Positions 22,866 through 32,054 of a stretch of DNA of 64,000 nucleotides are shown piece after piece. Each line of letters starts with the position of its first letter. The first letter of the stretch is position 1. The notes below the pieces were generated by a model. It searched no databases and was not told where the DNA came from. It saw nothing but the letters and a program-made list of their open reading frames with translations. Source of the DNA: Heterodera schachtii (lineage: Eukaryota > Nematoda > Chromadorea > Rhabditida > Heteroderidae); contig SIJG01000100.1 in assembly GCA_023374025.1 (NCBI GenBank), forward strand, positions 10,200 through 74,199. The letters are read 5' to 3'. Both the position numbers and the translations under genes were made by a program.

Positions 22866-24409
22866 GTTCTCATTTTGGCTCACCTTCAAAATGGCCTCAA
22901 CGAATTGGTTTTGCTGCGCGAAATGTGTCGCTCGGCTTTGTTCCATCATTTCCGTGAATTTCGCCCGGCTTTCTTCCATCTGCGAGACGAAATTTTTGCG
23001 ACTCTCCGCCATCAAGGAGTCGAATTTTTCTTGACTGGCACGCATCTTGTTCGTGTGGTCCTCATACAGTTTGTTTTGGAGGGTCACGATTTGCGCGACT
23101 ATCCCAGCTTAATTTGAAATTAAAAATTATTTGTTGGCATCTTGACTGTGTGTTGGATTAGGAAATGCGCATTTATTTCCCGCCCAACCCAGATACTCTC
23201 AGATTTATATATATATATATATGCCATCCAACTTGGTCCTGTTGGCCGAATGCCCTTCGGCGAATCGGCGTCAATTTCCATGGGCTGTTGGCCAAACATC
23301 GGAAGAATTTGAATGGGCGGACGGGGGAGGACTAAATGATTTTTAAAAAAGCATTAATAAATTAATTTAAATTTAAATGGAAAACAATTCAATAAAAGAA
23401 TTAATTTTTTTGTGGGAACATGCATCTTAACATGTTCTAAATAATGATGATTGTGCGGTAAAAAGTGAAGTGAGGAGGGCGTTGGCACCGCCCCGCCCCG
23501 CCCAACTCATTCCCATTCATTTTTTGTTTTTCTCCCATCACAGTTCAGCAGTAGGTGGGGATTATCTTTTGGGTGTATTTCGGGTACATTTTGCTAGGAA
23601 TTGTACGTGTGCCGTGTCTAGCTGGAGGGAGAGTATCAAAGAACGGACGTGGGGGTCTAATGGGCGGGCGTTCATCAATTAGATCATTAATTGGGCAGAG
23701 AGAGAGCGGGACGGAGAGAGAGAGAGAGAGGGGGGTCAGACGTACGCACGCACGCACAGTAAATGACCACAATAAGTCAAAATAACACAAACAAACGAAC
23801 AATTAAGGCTGGTTTGAATATTCAAATTCCATTAATTAACTTTGCGGTAATTAAGGCCCTTCATTAATTAGATTTTATTATTAAATGGTTAAATTCTAAA
23901 AAAAACATTTTTCTGAGGGATTGTCCGAGGAGAAGAAGCATTTTCAAAATCCCCCAATTTTCCAATTTTATCATTTTTTTTCAAAAAACATGGATTTGTA
24001 AAATAAGTCAAATGCTGAAAATTTTTTCAAATTAATTATTTTTGTTAAAGCAGCAAAATGATGTTGAATAAAGTCATATTATAAACAAACCAAAAATTCA
24101 AAATTTTTAAAATTTTAATTCTTTTTTTTCTGCTAATTGTTTTCTTAAATTATTTAATTTTCATTTTTGTTTTTTAAATGCTATTTAGTAAAAAAATATT
24201 TGGCAGTTGAATTTCCTTAGCAATTAATTTTCATTTGAATTAATTTTATTGTTATTCTTAGAAAATACCCAAATGGTACTGTAATATACAAAATTCCCAC
24301 CGTTTTCCTTCCGCACGACTCGCGGCACCACAACAGCGACGGCCTTTTTCTGCTGCTTCTTCTGATCACTTTGCTGGTCACTTTTTGGCTGCTGCTGCTG
24401 CTTTTCCAT
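22866..24409 (-). CDS. Small coiled-coil protein gene C (partial)
   Basis: Exon 1 (24301-24409) encodes MEKQQQQPKSDQQSDQ, a Lys/Gln run and VAVVVPRVVRKEN, and ends in phase 1 at G|GTGGGA. The next exon (22884-23107) enters in phase 1 and encodes 75 residues ending AILK at a GTGAGC donor. It is strongly coiled-coil and made of repeats of the type EESRAKF, MEQSRA and AESRKNF. The join uses a 1.2-kb intron. Further exons lie in the gap. Exon 1 has two relatives: gene D at 46.6 kb (same phase, same VVRKGN ending) and an inverted fragment at about 25.26-25.35 kb. I do not recognise a family; a homo-oligomeric scaffold would fit the composition but is speculation. Confidence 0.6.
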
Positions 24410-26095
24410 CTCTGCTGCGAAATATTTAGTAGCAAATTCAATTGAAATTATTTAGGCTTAATTAATTAATATTTAAAAAAATGTATATTTTTATAAACAA
24501 AAAATATTGGAAATTAATTGGATTTTTGTGTTAAAGCGATTGCATTTATGGAAAAACGACATATAATTGGGAATAGTTCTGGGTGTACGGTATGATGGAA
24601 TGAAGCATCATACGATAATTGCTTCGTAATTTCTTTTGCAATTTATAAATAAAAATGAATATTTAGTTAAATTTTGTCTTCTTTAATAGAGCAATTTTTG
24701 ATGGCTTCAAGCAAAACAGAGATGACAGATGCATAAACTCAGAATAGCGAGCACGAATTAAATATATAATTTGGTAATTAATTATTAATTGGGCTAAATT
24801 ATTTTGGGGTTCACATTCTAAAAGAGATTAAATATTGTCGGCACCCTTTGATGGAAACAATTTCAGTCTTAAATGATGTGGAAATTAATCCAGCAGTTAA
24901 TGGCGTTGAATTTGAAGGTGGAATTTTCCAAAAGAAATTAATCCGCTTTAATTATTATTTTCAATTTTTTTTTTAAATTTAAAAAGCCCACTAGATAAAA
25001 TATTAAAAATCAAGGCATTTTGGTCTCGTCACAACACAATTGATGGTAATTTGCACAATAATGTAATATTATTATGAATCTAATTTATTTGATGTTCTCA
25101 TTGTACCAGCGTTCAAAGCAGTGTAATTCATTGCCCACTTTATTTAAACTTGGATTTTTTTCAGCCCGGGGCGGGGGTGACGGGGAAGGGTCCCCGTGAT
25201 TTTCTCACCGACCCCCGTTTTGGCGAGGTTCCCCGTGCCCATCCCCGCCGGGGAAGATGATGAAAATAAATCAGCGAAAAGTGATCAGAAGCAGCAGAAA
25301 AAAGTTCGCTGTTGTGCTGCCGCACGTCGTACAGAAGTGGAACGGTGAGCGATTTGGTAATTAATTACAGTGCCATTTTGGCATTTCCACAATAAATTTT
25401 ATTCTTAATTGGGTTGGCTGTGATGGCGGGATTTGAAATGTGACTGATGAGTGGCACCAAAATTCGGCATTTTCTCTAATTGGAAAGTATGTGCCGAAAA
25501 ATGTAACATACAAAGGGTGAACTTTAAGAAAAAACCTTTATTTTTCAGTAAAATTCAAAATCTTTTAGCCCCGCTTTCCCCGTTCCCCGATGACCGGTCG
25601 GGGACTCTCCCCCCCCCCCCCCCCCCCCCCGCTTTAAACAAATCCCATTTTATCGGCATTAAATAATGTGAGAATTTTCATTTTTGATTTAGCGTAAACA
25701 AATGTTTTAATGCATTTTTTGATGAAAATTTAAAAAAATAGAAGGAAATACCCACAAAATTATTAAATTTTCATTAGACAATTTCAAAATGACTTCAAGC
25801 AAAAAACAGATCAGAAAAGCGCATGCGTATTTAAAATTTAATGCTTCGTAAATGTGTTAATTAGGCTAATTAATTTTGTTTTGAAGGTGGATGTGAATCC
25901 CGGCAAATATACTGTCAACCGAAACTCACGTCTACAAATCAGATTTTGAACTGAATTTCTCGAGCAGAATGAAAATTGGTCAATTCAAATTAGCAAATTC
26001 AACAAATTTAGTTTAATAAAAAAAGATTTTTTGCCTTTTGGTCTTAGAAAATTAAAAACAATAAAATTTGACAAATGGAAAAAATAAAAAGCAAT
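24410..26095. other. Intergenic with inverted partial duplicate of gene C exon 1
   Basis: At about 25265-25350 (plus strand) a degraded copy of the MEKQ-type exon is seen (aaaagtgatcagaagcagcag...gtcgtacagaagtggaacg|gtgagc). It lacks a start codon. It lies in inverted orientation to gene C and is followed by sequence (to about 25480) that is the reverse complement of 46470-46600. The blocks 24780-25100 and 25100-25260 recur at 47260-47560 and 47578-47710. A 21-nt C-run lies near 25612. No intact gene seen. Confidence 0.5.
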
Positions 26096-26097
26096 TA

Positions 26098-26224
26098 CCG
26101 CACTTGCTCGATTATAACCCCCTCTCAATTAGAACCCCCCATATCGATCATAACCCCCCCCCCCGCCCTTTCTGAGGGGGATTGAACAATAGAGCCCCCG
26201 GGGGCTATAATCGAGCGAGTACGG
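26098..26224. mobile_element. TA-flanked MITE (127 bp)
   Basis: Inverted ends CCGCACTTGCTCGATTATAA and CCGTACTCGCTCGATTATAG differ at only a few positions and are flanked by TA on both sides, as in Tc1/mariner-type MITEs. The interior is a set of CCCCC/GGGGG stretches. A relative lies at 30882-31007 and an end fragment near 970-990. Confidence 0.7.
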
Positions 26225-26460
26225 TACTATGAAGTGATCAGTGTTATTTTTTATTACCTACACATTAATTCATTGCCTAATTAGCAACAATTAGGTGAAA
26301 GGAATTGACAATGCAAATGGTCGAAACACATTCAATTTCATAACAACAGAATATTATTCTCATTGATCTCTAATTTTTACAAAAATATAAATAATTATTA
26401 AAAGAAGTAAATCAACATACCTAAGTCATAATATTTTGTTTTAATTTCAATATTATTGTT

Positions 26461-26560
26461 CTACCTTTGCCACTGATCACTGATCAGTGATCGTGATCAT
26501 GATAAGTTGCTGGCTACTGCCGCTTTTCGTTTTTCTTCTGCAGCAAAAGCATTTGGAACC
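26461..26560 (-). pseudogene. Degenerate third copy of the exon 4 of coiled-coil genes A/B
   Basis: Minus-strand MLLLQKKNEKRQ is preserved, followed by a premature TAG. The splice acceptor that reads TTCAG before the exon in genes A and B is changed to CTCGG here. No matching exons 1-3 were found nearby. Confidence 0.6.
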
Positions 26561-26960
26561 GAGATTAATTTTGACAATTTATTTGTCTATTATTTTTAAA
26601 TTAATGAATAGAACATTATTTTGGATTATTTAAATATTAATTTAAATATAAACTTTCGAACAGTCGAAAAAATAACTAATTAATTGTTAGCTCAGAATAG
26701 CGACAAATTTATATTTATATAGCCACAAGCTTTGACGAATGCAAAAAAAAACCAATCTCAAGGCAATAAATTGTGCGTAAAAATCAAATTCAAAATTCGA
26801 GAATATTTATGGCGTCCTTTTCATTGTAATGAGCTAATTAGGAAATCTTGGAACTTAATCTCTTCAATTTTAATATAATTATTCTGCCTTCTCTCTTTAA
26901 TGCATTTAAATTCAAAATATTTACTTTTAAATTCTTTATAGACTTAAAATATTATTTAAA

Positions 26961-27322
26961 ATGGCATTTTTCCGTCTTTCCGAATGCGAATCCATCCTTC
27001 ACAGTGTTGCCACAAAATTTAACTGTGTTACGCCCGTTCACCATAATGTTGAAAAAAACTACTACATGATCGAGTCAAAGGATCAGCCTCGGAAAATTTG
27101 CATTTGGGAAGAAGGAGGAGACATGATCAGAGTTAATTATATATTAATTAATTGCATTGCCTAATTAGCAAAAACAATTAGGTGAAAGGAATTGACTGTG
27201 GAAATGAGCCAACTTCGCATTCACTTGTCGCATTCTTTGACAAACGACGCGGCGTTGAACAACTGTACGATTTCATGCACAAAAATGTGTACCATTTCTT
27301 CGTGGTCTATGTTCATAAATAA
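26961..27322 (+). CDS. Possible two-exon small protein (94 aa), unrecognised
   Basis: Exon 1 (26961-27131) starts MAFFRLSECESILHSVA and ends CIWEEGGDMIR at a GTTAAT donor. Exon 2 (27209-27322) continues after an AG acceptor, contains VAFFDKRRGVEQLYDF, and ends YHFFVVYVHK with TAA. Both exons are phase 0 and codon-like. The proposed 77-nt intron is nearly duplicated at about 26255-26330 without the exons. I do not recognise the product. It may be a piece of a larger or decayed gene. Confidence 0.4.
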
Positions 27323-27716
27323 GCCATGAAAAAGCGGGAAGAAGGGCTTGGAATGATCGGAATTACTATTTCATGGGCTTGGATTGATCAGAATAATTCA
27401 TTACACTGATCAGAATGATTATTACATTCGTTTGTAATCAATCACTTTTTATCATTCCGAAAGCGTAATTTTGCTAATTTAATAAACAATTAATCCATGT
27501 AATTTCTGTTAAATTTTAAATTAAAGTTTAAAAACTTAGTATAAACAACTTAAGCTCCTAATGCATTTTTTGGCCTGGAATTTCGATATTTAAGATAATT
27601 CGCAGTAACAAAATGTCATCGCTTTTATTTTAAATGGATAAAATAGGACAAAAAAAAATTTAAAAAGTAAATTAACATGATCAATGATCATAATTATTTG
27701 TTTTGAAAATTCAAAA

Positions 27717-29114
27717 TTATTGTCCTCCCGTGGCACTGATCAGTGAGTGATCAGTTGACTCAGTAAATTCTTGCCGATTTTCGTTTTTCTTCTGCAGCAG
27801 AAGCATTTGCAACTGAAATTAATTTTGACAATTTATTTGTGTATTACAATATTTTAAATTTATTTTTTTTTGTAAAAAATAATTAAATATTTCTTTTTAT
27901 AACACTCACCTGCATAATTGTGCTCATCATTGTCGACTGTTGTTCTTTGATTTTGCCGATCTCTGCCCGCAGCTCGCCAAACTGTTCATCCACTGCAAAT
28001 ATTCCAAAAATAATTGCCTAATTAGAGTTTCCCGGGCATTTTCCGGTAAACTAATGAAAAGCCGAAACGAAAAGCCGGCATAAAGCGAAACTCCCACTTT
28101 TTGCCTGCAAAGATGGCACCACTGCTGCCGGTGCTGCTGTAGTTGCTGCTTTTGTCGTTGTTATCTCCATCTTCGTTCGTTTCGGTGCCATGCCGTGCTG
28201 CTGCCATTGTTGCGGCACTTCATCCGACGACAATGGCACAAAAATGCCGTAATTTTCGTCTTCGAGAGCATTTGAGAACGATTGGGAACAGCCGGACGAA
28301 GCAGCGGAAGGGGACAAAGTCCTCTTTCTAAAATTAAATCCCACAAATATGAGGATTAATGCTCGAGAAATTTCTGATGATCCGAGCCCGAGATTTGGTC
28401 GCTCGAGAGCAAGACTCTCGAGCAATTATTGATATTAATTATATAATTAAAATGCAAATGAGTCGGGCCCACTGGCTTTTAGATTACCCGACATTTGCGC
28501 CTCGGGCATTTGCGCCCGGACATTTGCGCCTCGGGTATTTGCGCCCAGACTTTTGCGCCCCGGACATTTGCGCCATAAACGAAAATATGGCATTTGCTGC
28601 CCGGACATTAGCGCCTCGGCCATTTGCGCCCGGACATTTGCGCCTCGGGCATTTGCTGCCCGGACATTAGCGCCTCGGCCATTTGCGCCCGGACATTTGC
28701 GCCTCGGGCATTTGCTGCCCGGACATTAGCTCCTCGGCCATTTGCGCCCAGACTTTTGCGCACTGACTTTTGCGCCTCAGGCATTTGCTCCCGAAACGAA
28801 AAACACATATTTGCGCCCATTAATTTTATTCCCTTTTTCAAAATTCTCGTCTCTTCTGGTCATAATTGTGTACAAAAATTGAATTTTTTTTTCCAAAATT
28901 CGCACCTTTTGTGGTGGCTTCGCTGTTTTGGCCTCTCCATCAGGAACACCTCCTTTTCTCCCCTTTCAAGCTTCCGATACCAATATTGCATGGTCCGTTT
29001 TGACACGCTTCCCTCCCCTTTCATTTCATTGATTTCATTGGCCGCTTGCGCCGGCGTTAAGTCGCGTTGGAAGCAGTTGAAAGCCAGGTCTCGAATTTCA
29101 TGGGCAAGCTTCAT
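27717..29114 (-). CDS. Gene A: mariner-type HTH domain fused to a coiled-coil module
   Basis: Four exons: 28906-29114, 28098-28327, 27910-27992 and 27717-27812, with consistent phases (2, 1, 0). Exon 1 encodes about 69 residues with a helix-turn-helix like that of mariner transposase N-termini (HTH_48 type): ANEINEMKGEGSVSKRTMQY, then WYRKLERGE and MERPKQR. Exon 2 is low complexity (AAVVPSLQAK end). Exon 3 is a coiled coil (MDEQFGELRAEIGKIKEQQ). Exon 4 reads LQMLLLQKKNENRQEF and ends TGGQ. Total about 205 residues. It lacks the catalytic DDE/D part of a transposase, so it is probably a DNA-binding, self-associating protein derived from one; this is inference. Gene B next door shares everything except exon 1. 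The exon 2-3 donor (AAAAA|GTGGGA) is the least certain join. Confidence 0.65.
28490..28815. repeat. Minisatellite in intron 1 of gene A
   Basis: Repeats of about 14-16 nt built on 'catttgcgcctcgggc' and 'catttgcgcccgga'. From about 28590 they are organised into a higher-order unit of about 59 nt repeated three times with few changes. Open frames across it (Pro/Ala/Phe-rich) are artefacts of the repeat. Confidence 0.85.
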
Positions 29115-29289
29115 GGACTTTAAAAATTGCTAAAATTTGAATCTCGCGAAAACCACAGATTTATCATTATCAGAGCAAAATGCAATTAAAAAATAATATT
29201 TTTAAATGAGAAATTATGCTTAATTTAATTTAAGCAAATCAATTAATTGAAAGGAGCAAAGTGCAAAATTTTGTTTCGCTTTTTGTTCA

Positions 29290-29600
29290 CTTTTCACTTT
29301 GTTCTGCTGCTAATGATGGGCACATTTTCTACCAAGGACACAAGGCAGAGAAACAAAAATAGAGAAAGAGTGCACGTCTCTGCTTCTTTTCCCCTTTTTT
29401 TCTGCGTCTATGCCTAATTACCCCACGTGCGCTTTTCGTTTTCGTCAATAATATGTCGTGCGCTTCTCGCCATGAAAGCAACAGAGAAACGAAAAAATCG
29501 TGAAGGAGAGGGAGAGAGAGGCCGAAAAGGCGAGAAAAGTGAAACGTACAGTTATGGCGAGGGGGGTGGGGTTTCAAACCGAATTTGGGTTTTTGAAAAT
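29290..29600 (-). promoter_or_regulatory. Shared upstream region of gene A
   Basis: About 300 nt upstream of the gene A start is nearly the same as 31085-31470 upstream of gene B: gcctaattacc-cacgtgcgcttttcg, cgccatgaaagcaacagaga, gagggagag, and atggcgaggggggtggggtt. Both contain a palindromic CACGTG E-box. The gene B copy has an internal duplication of about 90 nt. Position and conservation suggest a promoter. Confidence 0.5.
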
Positions 29601-29825
29601 ATTTCTAAATTTTTTAAAATGAATTAGCATAAAAGTGCATTTTGTTTTTTTAGTCGGTTTTTAATCCTTTTTTTGGCCCAATGGTGTATTTGGGCTATTC
29701 TTAAATTCACAATCAATGGCATATTATGCCCTCTTTATTTTTAAGCATGATAAATCAAAGTGTCGGTGATAATTATTTCCTTTTTATTCCAAAATTTTCC
29801 TCCCGTGGCACTGATCAGAAAGTGA

Positions 29826-30810
29826 TCAGCTGGCGAAGTCATTAAATTCCTGCCGCTTTTCGTTTTTCTTCTGCAGCAAAAGCATTTGCAACTGAATTGT
29901 GGAAAAGCATACAATTAACTGATTTATTTGCACATTAATAAATTACATTTTAGATAATTTAATTAATTTTTTTTTTCATTTAAAATAAATAATAATTTTA
30001 GCATTTAAATTTTAATTTGTCCACCTGCATAATTGTGCTCATCATCGTCGACTGTTGCTCCTTCATTCTGCCAATCTCTGCCCACAGCTCGCCAAACTGT
30101 TCATCCACTGCAAATGTTTCAAAAATAATTGCCTAATTAGAGTTTCCCGGGCATTTTTCGGTAAATTAATGAAAAGCCGAAACGAAAAGCCGGCATAAAG
30201 CGAAACTCCCACTTTTTGCCTGCAAAGATGGCACCACTGCTGCCGGTGCTGCTGTAGTTGCTGCTTTTGTCGTTGTTATCTCCATCTTGGTTCGTTTCGG
30301 TGCCATGTTGTGCTGCTGCCACTGTTGCGGCGCTTCATCCGACGACAATGGCACAAAAGTGGTGCCACCATTTTCATTTTCGAGGGCATTTGAGAACGAT
30401 TGAGAACAGCCGGACAGAGCAGCGGAAGGGGTCGGAATACCCTTTCTGAATAATTGACACAAGGATCAATTTCTACTCGAAAAATTTCTGATGATCCGAG
30501 ATTTTGTCCAAATGCCGATCATGATTCAGAGTTTCTGATCACTGATCAATCACTGTGATCACAATTGGCACACACTCTTGACATTTTTTGGTTCGCCGCC
30601 AATTATTTTGCCAAAGTTGCACCACCTTGAGCTGTTTCTGCGCGGTTTTGGTTCCCTTTTAAATGCTTCATGCAAATCCGGGTGTTTGTATGTCAAATGG
30701 GAAAGCAGTGTTGTGGTGGGTGAGCTCGGCGGGAACTCCTTTTTGTAGTCACAATAATTGCAGTAGGCAACGCGGTCAGAAAGGGTGAAGAAATTCCAAG
30801 CCAAAGACAT
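29826..30810 (-). CDS. Gene B: BED zinc finger fused to the same coiled-coil module
   Basis: Four exons: 30626-30810, 30213-30445, 30025-30107 and 29826-29891. Exon 1 encodes a BED-type finger: an aromatic start (WNFFT), CNYC as the Cys pair, then a spacer and HLTYKH as the His pair. BED fingers bind DNA and are common in hAT transposases and chromatin factors. It ends KREPKPRRNSS and joins exon 2 in phase 2 exactly as gene A does. Exons 2-4 are close copies of those of gene A (AAVVPSLQAK, coiled coil, LQMLLLQKKNEKRQEF), ending NDFAS with TGA at 29826-29828. About 189 residues. No transposase catalytic or dimerisation domain is present. DNA binding is expected from the domain; the target is unknown. 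Confidence 0.7.
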
Positions 30811-30881
30811 TTTTATGGAACAAAAAAAGCACGTAGGAAATTAATTATCAGCAGCAACGTGTACTTAATTAATTAAGTATA

Positions 30882-31007
30882 CTGTATTTTCTTGTAATCG
30901 AGCCATGGGGGCTCAGTTTTTCAACCCCCCCCCCCCCTCCAAGGGTGGGCTTTATCCAGAGGGGAGGCTCTAATCAGGGGGGGGGGGCTATATTATAGGA
31001 AATACTG
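30882..31007. mobile_element. TA-flanked MITE (126 bp)
   Basis: The ends CTGTATTTTCTTGTAATCGAG and the inverted CAGTATTTCCTATAATATAG sit between TA dinucleotides. The middle holds runs of C and G. Related in layout to 26098-26224. It lies just upstream of gene B exon 1. Confidence 0.6.
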
Positions 31008-31084
31008 TATCAATTTAAACATAAAAATATAAAATGTAATAAATTAATGGGAAAAGCGAAAAGCAAGATTTTATTTCGCTTTTG

Positions 31085-31470
31085 GGTTCATTTTCAGTTT
31101 GTTCTGCTGCTAATGTTGGGCTCATTTTCTGTCAGGGAGATGAGGCAGAGAGAAAAACTCTGAGAAAGAGTGCACAGTCTCTGCTTCTTTTCCTCCTTTC
31201 TTCTGCGTTTATGCCTAATTACCCACGTGAAAGATTGGTGCAGAGAGAAAAACCTGAGAAAGAATGCATTGTCTCTTTTTCTTTTCCCCCTTTCATCTGC
31301 GTCTATGCCTAATTACCCACGTGCGCTTTTCGTTTCGTCAATAAATTGTCGCTTCTCGCCATGAAAGCAACAGAGAACGAGAAAAGCGTGAATGAGAGGG
31401 AGATAGAGGCCGAAAGGCGAGAAAAGTGAAACGTATAGTTATGGCGAGGGGGGTGGGGTTTCAAACCGAA
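31085..31470 (-). promoter_or_regulatory. Shared upstream region of gene B
   Basis: Counterpart of 29290-29600, containing two copies of a gcagagagaaaaac...tctgcgt(c/t)tatgcctaattacccacgtg unit and therefore two CACGTG motifs where gene A has one. Confidence 0.5.
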
Positions 31471-32054
31471 TTTGGGTTAAAGGTCTCAGCAGTCTTCTAA
31501 TTTTAAAGTTGTTCGGGACTGGAAATTTGGGAAAGCCATTAACGATAATTCTCGTGACCAATTAACAGAAAATGTCATGTTGCCGATAATTTTACTTGAA
31601 CAAAATGATTTGAACATCTTAAGCGGTGATTTCAAATAAAAATTTGAATGATTTTCGACCTTTTGTTCGAGTTCGGATCAGGGATTTGAATTATAAGGGC
31701 CTTTCACAGTTCACAGCGCACACAAATAATTTGTGGATGTCTGTTTTTTTAAAATTAAAAATATATAAAATTACGCCAAAAAACGCCAATCGTCACATGT
31801 TTTGTTGGTTCATCTCAAACAGTCCGTCGTCCCCTTTCCCTTTGTTTGTCTTTTGCTTTTCTCTCTCTCTTCTCATTAGGATGGAATAAATTTTGAGTTC
31901 TCCCTCCTCTGTTTAGAAAAGTGGGATTTTGGTCCTTTAACCCATTGTTTGGTCGTCCTAATTAACTTCACCTTTAAATAAAGTAGACGAAAATACGGCA
32001 ACAAAAAGTCATTGAATCTAAAGAAAGGCCAACGGACAGCAACCAACCCCAAAA
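31471..32054. other. Region upstream of CNOT1
   Basis: No gene seen. A pyrimidine-rich stretch (cttttctctctctcttctc) lies about 190 nt upstream of the CNOT1 start. The promoter is not identifiable by eye. Confidence 0.4.

Noticed and set aside
21905..23117. Long open frames of 320-390 codons on both strands
   Set aside because: They consist almost wholly of the N-gap; only the short ends are real sequence.
28359..29133. Pro/Ala-rich proteins across 28.4-29.1 kb, and an antisense Gly/Ala/Gln frame
   Set aside because: They are translations of the minisatellite and of the antisense of the HTH exon.
27717..30810. Genes A and B as complete transposases
   Set aside because: Only DNA-binding heads and coiled coils are present; no DDE/D or hAT dimerisation region and no terminal repeats around them.
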